From: Proales similis
Lineage: Eukaryota; Rotifera; Eurotatoria; Ploima; Proalidae
Reading direction: 5' to 3'
Assembly: GCA_019059635.1 (NCBI GenBank)
Contig: JAGVRJ010000002.1
Span: 806,001-870,000, forward strand
Length of the DNA stretch: 64,000 nt
The notes under the pieces: model-generated
Told to the model about the DNA's origin: nothing
Database searches by the model: none
Seen by the model: the letters and a program-made list of their open reading frames with translations, nothing else
Shown here: positions 15,807 through 26,700 of the stretch, in pieces
How the letters are laid out: every line of letters starts with the position of its first letter
How positions within the stretch are numbered: position 1 is the first letter of the stretch
Program-made: the position numbers and the translations under genes

Positions 15807-17745
15807 CTCCACACCAACATCAACATCAAGTATCATAGATCGAAACGAATAAAAAGAAATCACTTCTTACTCGTCTCTCTTGCAGTCATCGCATTTGAAT
15901 GATTTGATTACTCAAACTCTTACCGTCAAACGCTTCTTCTAACCTCATTCTTAAGCAGTTTTGTCAAGCGGGACTCCAAAAACGGCCGTTCAAATCAGCC
16001 AGAGTAAATAGAATGAAATTTTTTATTCCTCTATACAGCCGACTGGTAACGATTAGCAAAATAGCGCCCAATCGCGATAGCTCAGGCACAAGAGTCAAGA
16101 CGAGCAAGCAACAAACTGAGACAAAAACGGGCGAAATTAAACTTGAGTAAATGCTCTGTTCTAATTCGGTCACAAGACTGGCATGTGTTAGATAAGAGGT
16201 GCATTCTATTCAGAGTTGATAGAGAAAAGCTGTTGATGCAATACGCAGAGCATACGAAAGGAAAAGATGTGATTAACTTGGTGGTCATAGGACACGTAGA
16301 CGCCGGTATGGGCCAAGTTTCGAATCTTCCAGTCTGTCGACCAGTAACCCTCTGGTGCGCTTTCTTTAGGCAAGAGCACCATTATGGGCCATCTGCTCTT
16401 CCAGCTGGGCCAAGTGAGTAGCAAACAAATGCACAAGTACAAGCAAGAGTCGCAAAAAATGGGCAAAAGCTCGTTTGCCTTTGCCTGGGTTCTAGACGAG
16501 ACAGAGGAGGAGCGGTCACGCGGTGTGACCATCGATCTTGCGAATGTGAAATTTGAAACCTCTAAAAAGGTCATTTATCTGATGGACGCGCCAGGCCACA
16601 AGGATTTTATACCGAACATGATCACGGGCACTGCCCAAGCTGAATCTGCCATTCTGGTCATAAACAGCGTGAAGGGCGAGTTCGAGAGCGGTTTCGAAGC
16701 CGGCGGACAAACTCGAGAGCATTCCATGCTCGCCAAGTCACTTGGCGTCTCTCAATTGATTGTGGCGGTCAACAAGCTGGACATGTGCGATTGGTCGCGT
16801 GATCGATTCGACGAGATCTGCCAGAAGCTGGGCAATTTTCTCATCAAAAAAGTCGGCTTTAAGGAGTCTGACATCTTATTTGTGCCTTGTAGTGGCCTAG
16901 TCGGCGAGAATCTCACTACCAAGTCGAGCGCGCCCACACTTGTCAGCTGGTACAATGAAAATCTTCAAAGTAAAAGTGTGAAGGGCGGAGAGACACTTTT
17001 AGGAGCCATTGACTCTCTTCGACCAGCTGAGCGCTCAATCGACAAGCCACTTCGCTTTTGTGTGAGTGACATTTTCAAAAGCTCGCAGACCGGTGGCATG
17101 TCGGTGGCAGGCAAGGTTGAAGCTGGCTGCGTCAAGCCGGGAGATAAAATCTGTATTCTGCCTTCGAACCAAACTAGCTACATCAAGTTCATGACTGATC
17201 CAGAAAATCAGCCGGCCAGTATTGGATTTGCAGGTACGAGACACTTGATTCGATCCAGCAGTGAACATTGAGATGAGATAAACCGCATTTAAGGCGACTC
17301 GCTCATCCTCAACGTTCCAAACATCGATCCGACTGATCTGGGACCTGGCAACTTTGTTTGTGATGCCAATTCTCCTCTAATGCCGATCACAGATCGCATT
17401 CGAGCTAGAGTGCTTCTCTTCAACCTTGAGCATCCGTTGATCAAAGGTATATCAGTCGAGTTCCATTACAAATCGCTGAACGAGTCAGCGGTGGTCAAGC
17501 GTTTGATAAGCGAGATAAACAAGAGCACCGGCGAGGTGGTGAGAGAGAGGCCTCGCTTTGTCAACAACGGAATGAGTGCCGTAGTTGAAATAAAAATCGG
17601 TCGACCAATCTGCTTGGAGCTTTTTCAAGACTTCAAAGAGCTTGGAAGGTTCATGCTCAGGCAGAAAGGCAACACGATTGCCGCCGGACAAGTGATTGAG
17701 GTAAATAACGTTAATCTCAACTCAAGAGGCAAACAAGTGTCTTAA
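14007..17745 (+). CDS. HBS1L: HBS1, ribosome-rescue GTPase (long splice form)
   Basis: Exons 14007-14052, 14120-14179, 14243-14440, 14517-14538 (a 22-nt microexon), then 16214-16305, 16370-17233 and 17294-17745; phases agree and give 577 residues. The N-terminus MSRHRNMRK followed by [18 protein letters not shown] is the conserved HBS1 N-terminal domain. The GTPase shows GHVDAGKST (split by an intron after the third Gly base), [31 protein letters not shown] and CSGL. Beta-barrel domains follow, ending [16 protein letters not shown]. With Pelota/Dom34, HBS1 enters the A site of stalled ribosomes and promotes subunit splitting. The human protein is 684 residues; the linker is shorter here. The first four exons are shared with a SKI7-like form. 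Confidence 0.95.
15807..16213 (+). other. SKI7-form 3' UTR / HBS1-form intron
   Basis: About 400 bp between the SKI7-like stop and the first GTPase exon. AATAAA at 15848-15853 is a polyadenylation signal for the short form. The segment ends in TTCTATTCAG, a good acceptor. No other feature seen. Confidence 0.6.
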
Positions 17746-17966
17746 TTAGTTCTAATCAGATTGTTCAGAAAAGTTAGAACTTTTTGATAAATCTGCCGTC
17801 AAATTGATCTGTCAATCTTATAAAGCCTTAAACTCTCAATAATCTGATTTGTTCATTCAAGTGCCGGCTTAAAAACCGGTTTGATGTGGATGTTGAGCAT
17901 TTTGCTGAAATTTTAATTGAAGATAATTAACAGTTTGTTGATTTTTTTTGTTTATTTTGCACCAAG

Positions 17967-19556
17967 TTGAGAAATGAGATGTCGCTAAAAGTCTCACTCG
18001 TATCTCATGACTTGACGCGTGAGGAGGCCATGTGTCAGTTGGCCGACTCGCTACAGCAACTGGAGAGAGTATGCGACCAAGTTTTCGAGCAAATAAACGG
18101 CTCGATTGAGAGCGCGCGAAAAAAAATCCACAGCTTTAACGATAGAGTAAAGCTGATCGATTTGAAAATAAGCAAAATAAAAGGCTCGAAAAAGGCTATT
18201 CAGATATACTCGAGCGCCAAGTACCCGATTAAATATGAGAACTTCGAAATACCGGACACAGCCGCAGACCCCGACAATTTTTACTTTTCGGACACATACG
18301 CGGACTATCGGTCCAAATTGGATGAAAAATGGAAGCATTTGTTCGTCGAAAAGGAGCAAATTCGTTCAGGTCCAGACAGTAGAGCCAGGCCCAGGAAATA
18401 CCTGACGCCCTACGCTACTTTGGATGAGATGAGTTTTAAGGAGAAACTGCAGGAATTCACCGCCAATGGTGTTTTCAAGACCGAAACGCTCGATATGAAC
18501 ATCGACGGCCTGGGCAGCATTTTAAACGATCACATCGAATCTATTTCAAGTCTTTTACTTTTTAACACGGCCCAGCATGTCTACAAGCAGTACGAAATTC
18601 GGGATCCACTTGCTGAGCTTGAGCTCAAGAAAAAGAAAGCCGCGCTCGGTCAAGAGGAGCAAAAAGATTTGTTCGACGCTCCACTTTCAATACTCAAGGG
18701 CGAACAGATGGAAGCGGCCAAACGAGAGAACATCGCTTTCAAACCGAAGCTCGGAGATGTACCGGACTTTAATGTGCCCTCATTTTTGCCAGACTTGGCC
18801 GGTGTTGCTGATATATCTTACGTAGAGGAGCTGCCTTCGATTGCGCCATCGAATCTGATCACCGACGACTTGCCAGACATTCTCCCTGAGGTCGGAGGAG
18901 CCGCCTCGAATGCTGAACTGCCACCAGATATCGCAGTTGCATCTAAATCAAGTGACATTTTGCCTTCGCCTAGTACGTCTGTTGCGGCACCCCCTCCACC
19001 GCCACCACCTCCGCCGCCACCGCCTCCGCCTTCTCTAGGATTAGAAACACCATCGGGTCCGGGAAGTGGGCCTCCTCCTCCCCCTCCTCCTCCACCTCCG
19101 CCGATGGGTGAATTAACTCCGAATTCCTCAATGCCACCTCCGCCTCCACCACCACCATCAGCTGAATCTGCAAAGGCTTCGGCTCCTGCTAGTGATGCGC
19201 GCTCTGATTTGCTGAGTCAAATTCGAAATTTCGGAGGTGACAAGTCCAAACTGAAAGGAATCGAAAACAGAAAGGCTGAGAGCAAGAAAAAGAAGCAAGA
19301 AGTCCAAGAGTCCGGCTCTGCGATAAGTGTAACGGATGAACTCAAGCGAGCACTAAAAGACAGACGAGGATTCATGGCCGGCTCAAAGAAAGATGAGAAG
19401 CCTAAGAATCCTATTCTTGAAACGCCGGTTGCCCCATCTGCTTTCGTACCAGAGCCAGTGTCAGGCGGTGGTCTGATCGATAACATATCGAAAATGATTC
19501 CTGCTCCAGCAGAAAAAGCTGATGACAGCGACGGCTCTGATTCAGATTGGGAATAA
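17967..19556 (+). CDS. WASHC1: WASH complex subunit 1
   Basis: A single uninterrupted frame of 529 residues. The N-terminal WAHD1 region reads LTREEAMCQLADSLQQLE with LIDLKISKIKGSKKAIQIYS. A central disordered part leads to two poly-proline blocks (about 18987-19160), then the WH2/V motif (RSDLLSQIRNF), a basic connector, and the acidic end DDSDGSDSDWE with the terminal Trp that contacts Arp2/3. WASH nucleates branched actin on endosomes within a pentameric complex for retromer-linked sorting. Human WASHC1 is about 465 residues. A second ATG (17979, MSLKVSLVSHDL) fits family starts better, so the first four residues may be untranslated. It lies 221 bp after HBS1 on the same strand; a T-rich tract ending CACCAAG sits just before the ATG. 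Confidence 0.95.
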   Translation: MRNEMSLKVSLVSHDLTREEAMCQLADSLQQLERVCDQVFEQINGSIESARKKIHSFNDRVKLIDLKISKIKGSKKAIQIYSSAKYPIKYENFEIPDTAADPDNFYFSDTYADYRSKLDEKWKHLFVEKEQIRSGPDSRARPRKYLTPYATLDEMSFKEKLQEFTANGVFKTETLDMNIDGLGSILNDHIESISSLLLFNTAQHVYKQYEIRDPLAELELKKKKAALGQEEQKDLFDAPLSILKGEQMEAAKRENIAFKPKLGDVPDFNVPSFLPDLAGVADISYVEELPSIAPSNLITDDLPDILPEVGGAASNAELPPDIAVASKSSDILPSPSTSVAAPPPPPPPPPPPPPPSLGLETPSGPGSGPPPPPPPPPPPMGELTPNSSMPPPPPPPPSAESAKASAPASDARSDLLSQIRNFGGDKSKLKGIENRKAESKKKKQEVQESGSAISVTDELKRALKDRRGFMAGSKKDEKPKNPILETPVAPSAFVPEPVSGGGLIDNISKMIPAPAEKADDSDGSDSDWE

Positions 19557-19788
19557 AATGCTATTTATTAAAATTAAAAAGTTTACTTAAAAAAGCCGCT
19601 CTAATAAATTGAGACAAATCAAACGTTTTGTTTGTCCTTTATCAAATAACGAAATTATCAAAGCACTCGCCAACATGTATGCAGAAAAAATTTAATTCAC
19701 ATCTGCAAAGCTTAGTAGTCATTGACATGAAATAATTCACCTGCTAAAGAGGTTGAGTTTTTCAACATTTTCAAATTAAGGGGACAAT

Positions 19789-21699
19789 ATGGAGACTCAA
19801 ACTGCTCTTAGTTTGGTCTCTGGATGCTGCTTGGCAATTTGGCTTGTGTTTGCCTCGCGATGGATTTATGATTTTGTCTACAAGCTCGTCTTACTTTGGC
19901 GAGCCAAAAGCATACCGATCATACCATTTATCGCCAACTCCCATTTAGCCGAGCCTGGTTACGGTATGAATAAGATACATGGCTCTTACGAGTCTGTTAT
20001 TTCACAGTATATTTTCCTACCCAGAACAGTACAAACTCATCAAAGAAATTTCAGAACGTTTTAAGAAAGAACCCTTTATTGTATGCTGGATTGGTTTGTA
20101 CCCATTTTTTCACGTTGATTTCGACTCGAGAAAAAAATAATTTTTCCGAAAGGAACGGTGCCATTTTGCGCGATTCACCGTGCAGAGCATCTCGACGTAA
20201 GTAATGGCAACGATGTTTATCTTAACTCTAACAAAAACCAGAATAATTTTAAGGCACTTTTCAGCAGTTCAAAACACACGAAAAAATCAATGGTGTACGA
20301 GTTTCTTCGACCTTGGCTAAAAGAGGGGCTGCTAACCAGGTACCGAGTATTAAACAGTTAAAAAGTCGAAAAGAGGCTAAAACAAAACGCCTGAACAAAA
20401 AGTTACGGCGAAAAATGGATGAGCAGAAGAAAGCTTCTGACTCCCGCGTTTCATTTTCAAATCCTGACTAAATTCCTCGAAACTATGAACGATGAGGCGA
20501 CTATAATGACGGAAATGCTCAGGAAAGAAACGGGCGAAGAGCTTGATATTTTCAAGCGGTTATCGCTAGTAACTCTCGATACGATATGTGGTAAGATTTA
20601 AATGAAAAAGACCGAAATTGAACTTGCCGAGCAATAAGCAATGTGATTAGATACTGCAATGGGAGTTGATATAGACGCCCAAAGAAATGAGTCGAATTAT
20701 GTGAAATCAGTTTTAAGGTATTTTGAATGAAAAGCATTTATACGCACCCAAGTATTCAAGTGTTTGAACAAGAATTTCAGAACTTACAACCAAAAGAATG
20801 TTTAATCCTTTAATTTGGAGCGACAAGATTTACTCGCTGACTAGTGAAGGTCGCGAGTACGCCCAGTGCCTCAAGCTCCTCAAAGAGTTCACTCGAGGTG
20901 TGATCGAAGAGCGCGCCAGGGACTTTGACCCAGGCTCGCTGGCAGGCGAGCGACGTGTCGCTTTCCTCGACCTCTTGCTCAAGGCTCGGCACGAGGACGC
21001 TTCGCTCAGCTTCGACGACATCCAAGAAGAGGTGGACACGTTCATGTTCGAGGGCCATGACACAACCGCAGCAGCCGCCTCCTGGGCCTGCCAGCTCATC
21101 GGCTCACACCCGGACGTGCAGCGGCGTCTTCACGACGAGGTCGATGCGGTGCTTGGCCAGACCGAGAGGCCTCTCTGCGACGACGACCTAAAGCAGCTCA
21201 AATACCTCGAGTGTGTGATCAAGGAGACGTTAAGGCTTTTTCCCTCCGTTCCTTATTTTGGTAGAATCCTAACCGAAGACGCTGAGATCGGTAAATTTTA
21301 AAGTATAAACCTAGCAGAATGCTTCTATCTTTAATATCAATTTTTGCAGGGGGATTTAAATTGAAAAGAGGAATGATGGTAACTGTACTGACTTTAATGG
21401 TCCATCGACAAGAAGACTACTTCCCCGAGCCAGACAAGTTCGACCCAGACCGTTTTCTGCCCGAAAACTCGAATGGTCGGCATCCATTCGCCTTTATCCC
21501 TTTCTCTGCCGGCAGACGCAACTGCATCGGACAGCGGTTCGCCATGATGGAGCTCAAGGTCATTCTCGCTTCTTTGTTGCGATGTTTCACAATCGAGGCC
21601 ACTCGATCCATAGATAAGCTTGAACCATCAGCCGAACTTATTCTGAGGCCAACCAAAGGAGTTTGGGTTTATCTAAGAGAAAGAAAATCACCGGAATGA
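19789..21699 (+). CDS. Cytochrome P450, CYP4-like
   Basis: Eight exons in phase (19789-19963, 20025-20093, 20153-20196, 20254-20339, 20403-20590, 20651-20717, 20773-21290, 21350-21699) give 498 residues, a full-length P450. An N-terminal hydrophobic anchor (LVSGCCLAIWLVFASRWIY) points to the ER membrane. The C-helix reads WMSRRKLLTPAFHF, the I-helix EVDTFMFEGHDTTAAAASW (the Glu before the oxygen-activating Thr is typical of CYP4), the K-helix ETLR, then PDKFDPDRFLPEN and the heme loop PFSAGRRNCIGQRFA with the Cys ligand. CYP4 enzymes omega-hydroxylate fatty acids and related lipids; the substrate here is unknown. The CYP4V-like subclass is a guess. Confidence 0.93.
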
Positions 21700-21965
21700 A
21701 TTCTTGCGAAATGATTGAGTTCAAGTTCAAGCTTGAAAATTACAAGTATAATAAATGCTTATAATTGATTCATTTTTAAAATGAACGATAGTTCCTTGAT
21801 TTTCTTGAGCATCTTTTTTCTGTTGTTTGATACATCTACAATTCGCTGGTTATCGAATTATCTTGTTCTGCGTCCGAACAAAAGCAAATCGATTCGGTTT
21901 ATGGCTCGTTGATTATCTTTTTCTTCTGTGATCGATCGATAGAGCTTTCAAAAACTCAAACACTG
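21700..21965. other. Spacer after the P450 gene
   Basis: P450 3' UTR (AATAAA-like near 21750) and distal upstream region of the RNase MRP RNA gene. No other feature seen. Confidence 0.5.
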
Positions 21966-22034
21966 AGCGCCATCTGTAGCTTTAGCTTGTTTGTTACCTT
22001 CGCATATTTTCGGCGCGTGCTCTCTTTTAAATAG
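21966..22034 (+). promoter_or_regulatory. Pol III type-3 promoter of RNase MRP RNA
   Basis: A TTTTAAATAG TATA-like box at 22025-22034 lies about 20-28 bp before the predicted start. TACCTTCGCATATTTT from 21995 (-58) is in the position of a proximal sequence element and shares TACC-TT with the U6atac promoter. AGCGCCATCT at 21966-21975 (-87 to -78) is the exact reverse complement of the U6atac -80 element. Confidence 0.65.
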
Positions 22035-22052
22035 GCCAAGTGATTTGAAATC

Positions 22053-22316
22053 GGGTTGTATGGTTTAATAGCTTGCTATCTGAGCTACAAAATGAACATT
22101 GTTTCATGCAGTCTTTTCAGGGGAAAGTCCCCGGACCTTGAGGTAGAGAGTACCTGACTTGAATAGGTCAAAACTCATTTTCAATGCTCATCTAATTCAG
22201 CCATGAAATAAGCTGTTGAGCGAGAATGGGCCCTTGTCGTCTATTCACAGTAATGCAAGCCCATGCTTTAATTGCCTGGGAACTCAATGGGGCTTACTAT
22301 GCGAACCATACATTTT
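22053..22316 (+). ncRNA. RMRP: RNase MRP RNA
   Basis: GGGGAAAGTCCCCGGACCT at 22120-22138 followed by AGAGAGTACC is nearly identical to the CR-I/P4 core of human RMRP and differs from nuclear RNase P RNA. TGTATGGTT (22057-22065) pairs perfectly over 9 bp with AACCATACA (22304-22312) as helix P1. ACAGTAA at about 22246 and GGGGCTTAC near the end fit CR-IV and CR-V. Total length is about 264 nt against about 267 in human. A T5 run follows. The RNA is the catalytic part of RNase MRP, which cleaves pre-rRNA at ITS1 (A3 in yeast) and some mRNAs in the nucleolus. Confidence 0.94.
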
Positions 22317-22317
22317 T
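22313..22317 (+). terminator. Pol III terminator of RNase MRP RNA
   Basis: Five T residues directly after the P1 3' strand, the expected Pol III stop. Confidence 0.75.
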
Positions 22318-22468
22318 GTCCAGTCCAAGACACTTGAGTTCAAGCTGCTGTGCCTCTTGTGCTACTAGAATTCACAATGCTAGTAAAGGCCAAGTCTCGA
22401 TTTTATTTTATTAAACGATAAATTTGTACAAATTAAACCAAAAAGCCTCACGAATCGATAAAGAAATT

Positions 22469-23329
22469 TCATCTGCGGGAAGTTTTGCTCGTCGTCTTTT
22501 CGAACTCCTTGCGCGATATCAACTCTGTTAGACTTTGCAAGATGCTTATTGTCTCGCCTGAACGCTCTAGCTTGACCAGAATGCGATTTAGGCCGTCGTC
22601 AAAGCTAACCAAAGTGCCCGGCTCGTCAGCGTGTTTTCCGTGAAGAATTCGCAAGAATGCTCCTTTTCTATAGGTCAACGAATCGTTGCGTTGGCTCGAG
22701 CTATCGGTTTTCTGCTTCTTCGAGTTGAATCCAGCTCCCAAGCCAAGACCCTTGGGCCGCAGTTCGGGCTCAAAAATAGTCGCAGATCTCTTGTTGGTTA
22801 GACCGACTCCGCTCTTCTCCGACCATCCCATGCCTCTGATGGCGGCAAGTCCGAATTTTTCCAGATCAACTTCTTCATAGTTGGGCTCTTCAATTTCCTC
22901 CGCTTGAGAATTTTGACGATTGCCGTCCAAAGGAATGCTCAAGTCTTCCTCCTTTTCTTCGTCTTTTTTATGCTTGCCACCAATCAGGGCTCTAACCGCT
23001 GCCAAATCGTCAATCTTCTCTTCTGTGCTGGTTGTGTTTTTTCCATCTCGATTGCCCTCGTCCGAAGTAGACTGTTTTTCTCGCTTCTCCTCAATTTTAA
23101 TCTGAAGTAAATGACGGTTCTGCTGGCAAGGAATCACCAGTGGCTTTCGAGGCTCATCACTGCCGTTTACCGACTTTAAGCGTTTGCCTTCTATGCCAGT
23201 GATGAGTTCGGCGTCTTTTTTCTCCTCTTTTTTCGTATCGTCAAATAGCTTGCTTGTCTCTGTCTTGGCAACACTCAACTTTTGCTTGGTTTTTGAAAAA
23301 CCAAACGAAAAGGCTTTCTTCTCCATCAT
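22469..23329 (-). CDS. GPKOW: GPKOW/Spp2-like G-patch and KOW spliceosomal protein
   Basis: An intronless 286-residue frame. The start MMEKKAFSFGFSK plus a Lys/Glu-rich linker matches the SFGF-type N-terminus of GPKOW. A G-patch (FGLAAIRGMGWSEKSGVG, with RPKGLGLGAG) lies at about residues 160-205, and one KOW motif (GAFLRILHGKHADEPGTL) at about 225-255. GPKOW/Spp2 binds and activates the DEAH helicase DHX16/Prp2 through the G-patch to remodel the spliceosome before the first step. Human GPKOW is about 476 residues with two KOW motifs; the second KOW and the tail are absent, so this protein is shorter, between yeast Spp2 and the human form. It is tail-to-tail with the RNase MRP RNA gene. Confidence 0.9.
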   Translation of the reverse strand: MMEKKAFSFGFSKTKQKLSVAKTETSKLFDDTKKEEKKDAELITGIEGKRLKSVNGSDEPRKPLVIPCQQNRHLLQIKIEEKREKQSTSDEGNRDGKNTTSTEEKIDDLAAVRALIGGKHKKDEEKEEDLSIPLDGNRQNSQAEEIEEPNYEEVDLEKFGLAAIRGMGWSEKSGVGLTNKRSATIFEPELRPKGLGLGAGFNSKKQKTDSSSQRNDSLTYRKGAFLRILHGKHADEPGTLVSFDDGLNRILVKLERSGETISILQSLTELISRKEFEKTTSKTSRR

Positions 23330-23797
23330 CCTGCTTGAGGGACTGCAGCCGGATGATACTTAATTTTCTCTATTTATGCTCCTGTTGGATTTTGTTGGCT
23401 ATTGCTCAATAGTACGGCGCCTTGTCGAACAGAACCAACTTGACAACACGACCGACTCGGCTTTTTGAGCACTTAAATGCAATCACCATCAAAGCTGATT
23501 CATTTCATTACTTTACGGGTAATGGTATCAACTTGCTTTTAGGTTTAATGTTATCTCAAGGATCTTTAAATTCCCGATTCCTGAAGTAAATGGCCTGATC
23601 GATTGAGGCTGGATAGCTCGCCCCCCTTTAAGAATCATTCTGCTGCCCTTTTTAAAGCGACCAATCTGCTTCCAATAAATTGAGCCTTTTAAAATGTCGA
23701 ATCTGTTTCCGATTTACTATTTAAATCGGCTCTTAAGCAACGGTTAGGTCACACATTCGAGTGAAAACGATTTTTAAAAGGCAAAAGATTCTGAACC
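23330..23797. other. Head-to-head spacer, GPKOW and WSC/VWD gene
   Basis: About 470 bp with divergent promoters expected. No open frame, RNA or repeat recognised. Confidence 0.5.
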
Positions 23798-26700
23798 ATG
23801 AAAGTGATCGGAGTTTGGTTCATACTCCTTTTAAATGGAGCATACGGCCAAATATCTACTCTTCCTCAAGTCGAGTACATTGGCTGCTTTACACATTCGA
23901 GCGAGTTGACTCTGGAATTTATGAGTAATGAAAGCATGACCCAAGAGATGTGCTTCGAATTTTGTCAATCCAAACAGCTGCCCTACGCAGGATTAAGAAA
24001 AATGTAATTTTTGCCAAAAAGAAGCTGTGTCCAATCAGACACCAGCTCAAAGTGATTTCTTCCATCAGGAAAGAGTGCCGTTGTGATTTCGGCTACGGGC
24101 CTTCCGGAAACGTGAGCGAGAGCCGCTGCAATAGGCAATGCGCCGGCAATAACCAACAGACGTGCGGAGGATGGAACCAAAATAGCGTTTATCGATTGCT
24201 AGCCAGTAAGTCGACTTTTCCCTCTTTTCTCACCGGTCTCGGCAATTTAACAATTTTAACGAAAACAAAAAGTTGCGATTACGCCGTCGCCTATCACACA
24301 AGGGGCTGAATACTTGGGCTGCTATGTAGACCAGGGAGTGCGCGATTTGGACGGAAAATTTATTGCAAATAATTCAATGACATTGGAGATGTGCGTAGAG
24401 TACTGTCGGAGTGAAGGCTATCCGTACAGCGGACTGCAAGCATCTAGGCAATGCTTCTGTGGTTTCGAATACGGCAAATACGGACAAGGTGATGAGACCA
24501 GCTGTAACAGAGTCTGTGCTGGAAACAATCGTCAGACGTGCGGAGGAAGCTGGAGAAACAGCATCTTCAAACTCGATGGCGGTAAGCCCATTCCGAACAG
24601 GGAATCATAAATCACCGTTGCACTAAAGTGTCTGTTCTGTCGCAGTCACTGTCACTCCCATTCCCATGGCGTCAGGTGCAGACTACATAGGTTGCTTTGT
24701 GGACGTCTCGAACGAGCGCGATTTAGACGGCGTGTCCTCTTCCAATAGAGATATGACCATTGAAATGTGCGTTGAGGAATGTCAGACCCAAGGATTTCCG
24801 TATGCTGGTCTTCAGGCCAAGTAAGGCAGTGGAAGAAAATGAATCAAAAGCGCTTCAAACATTTGAAAATTATTTCACAGCCAACGATGCTATTGTGGCT
24901 TTTCGTATGGCCGTCACGGAGAAGTGGACATCAGCGAGTGCAACCGAAAGTGCACCGGAAATATCAAGCAAAATTGCGGAGGCACATTGCGCAACAGTGT
25001 GTTTAAAGTGCACGGAGGTTTGATCATCAATTCACTTTGATTTGGATTTGATTCGATAAACGAATGAGTAAACTGAAGTTGAAACAACCTTGAGTCCTAC
25101 AATTGACGACGCTGAGTACCTTGGCTGCTTTATAGACAATGGAGACCGCGATCTCAATGGTTATCGAACATCCGACGCGCTGATGACTTTGGAAAAGTGC
25201 GCTCAGATTTGTAAAGACAAGGGCTATCCGTTTGCTGGAGCGCAATCTTAGTAAGAAGCCGACTTTTCAGCATAGATTGGCCAACCGTGTGAGCACATTC
25301 TCGAATTTAGCACCCAATGCTTTTGTGGGTACTTTTATGGCAAGTACGGAGCCTCAGATGAGTCTGACTGCAACGCCAAATGTCGAGGTGATCCAACCCA
25401 GAACTGCGGTGGCTCATGGCGAAATAGCATATTCAAGGTTGGAGGTAACGCAATCGTTCAGCTCAAAGCCGATCGAAAATAATGAGCGAATCATTTGCAG
25501 AGCAAAAGCCGATCGAGGATAAATTGGGCGCAAAATATGTTGGCTGCTTCATTGATCGACCCAACAGAGTCCTAAATGAACTTGATCGACCGGTTGAAAC
25601 TAGCGAAATGACGCATGAACTTTGCATTGAATATTGCCGTAGCCGAAACATTACCTATGCAGGAGTTCAGTATTCGTAAGCAAAATGCCACTCGGACTCT
25701 AATTTTCCGCACTGATTGAGAATTTGCTTAGCTCCCAGTGCTTTTGCGGCTGGTCAATAAACTTAGAAGAGCAGGTCGATGACCGACAATGTTTGAGAAC
25801 TTGCAGCGGAAACAACTCTCAGGTTTGCGGCGGTTCGTGGAGAAACAGTGTTTTCAAAGTCGGAGGCAAGTGTTCAGAGCAAATTGCCTATGTGCTGTTC
25901 GAATCATTCAGCGTTTCAAAGACTTTGTCAATCCATGCCTTGCTTCGCCATCTCCTTGTGGGGTAAGTGGGAATTAAATTTTCTATCACCTGAATCATTC
26001 CTCTTAAAAATTAACCAAACAAAGGTGGGCGCCATTTGTGAAACCAAAAACGGCCAAGCGATTTGCTCATGTCCCAGAGGAAAAGATGGCAATCCTTACA
26101 GTCGATGCTGTAACTACATTAGTTGCGGGCATGTGTCATTTATTCCTCATTTAAGAACATGGGCTCTAATTTGACAATAACAGTTGCTGGGGAGATCCTC
26201 ACTGCACATCGTTTGACAATGCACCGTTCGAGTTTCAAGGAAAGTGCAAATACCAGCTTATCGGTACAGACTGTTTCAACCAAACCCTGGTAAGGCAGTA
26301 GTTTTCAGGCCCAAATTCGAACGCTTTTTTTCATAAAAAGCTGCAATTCTCTAGGCGCCTGGCCTCGTACCGTTTACTGTTTATCAGAAGCAGGAGCAAA
26401 GAAATGCAAATCCGGCGGTCGCTTTCATTCGTTTCCTCGAAGTGCATGCTTTCGGGGACGAGTTTGAGCTGCGTCTAAAGGACAACGGCTCCCATGTGTT
26501 TGTTATGAACAATATTAGAATGCCGCTGCCTTATTCAAGTCGCAATGTTAACGTCACTCTGGTGGGAAGCGATTTGCTCTTCAGTACATCGTTCGGCTTA
26601 AGCATCAAATGGGACGGTAGCCATCGATCAAACGTTCGACTTTGTGACGCTTACCGTGGCTTTGTGTGTGGCCTGTGCGGCAACGCCGATGGTTTGGCTC

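Noticed and set aside
18970-19173. Minus-strand frame over the WASH poly-proline region
   Set aside because: Glu/Val repeats are the complement of CCN proline codons; the WASH frame is well supported.
24760-25023. Alternative frames in the WSC exons that look like separate small proteins
   Set aside because: They arise from reading through short introns; spliced frames restore the WSC cysteine pattern.
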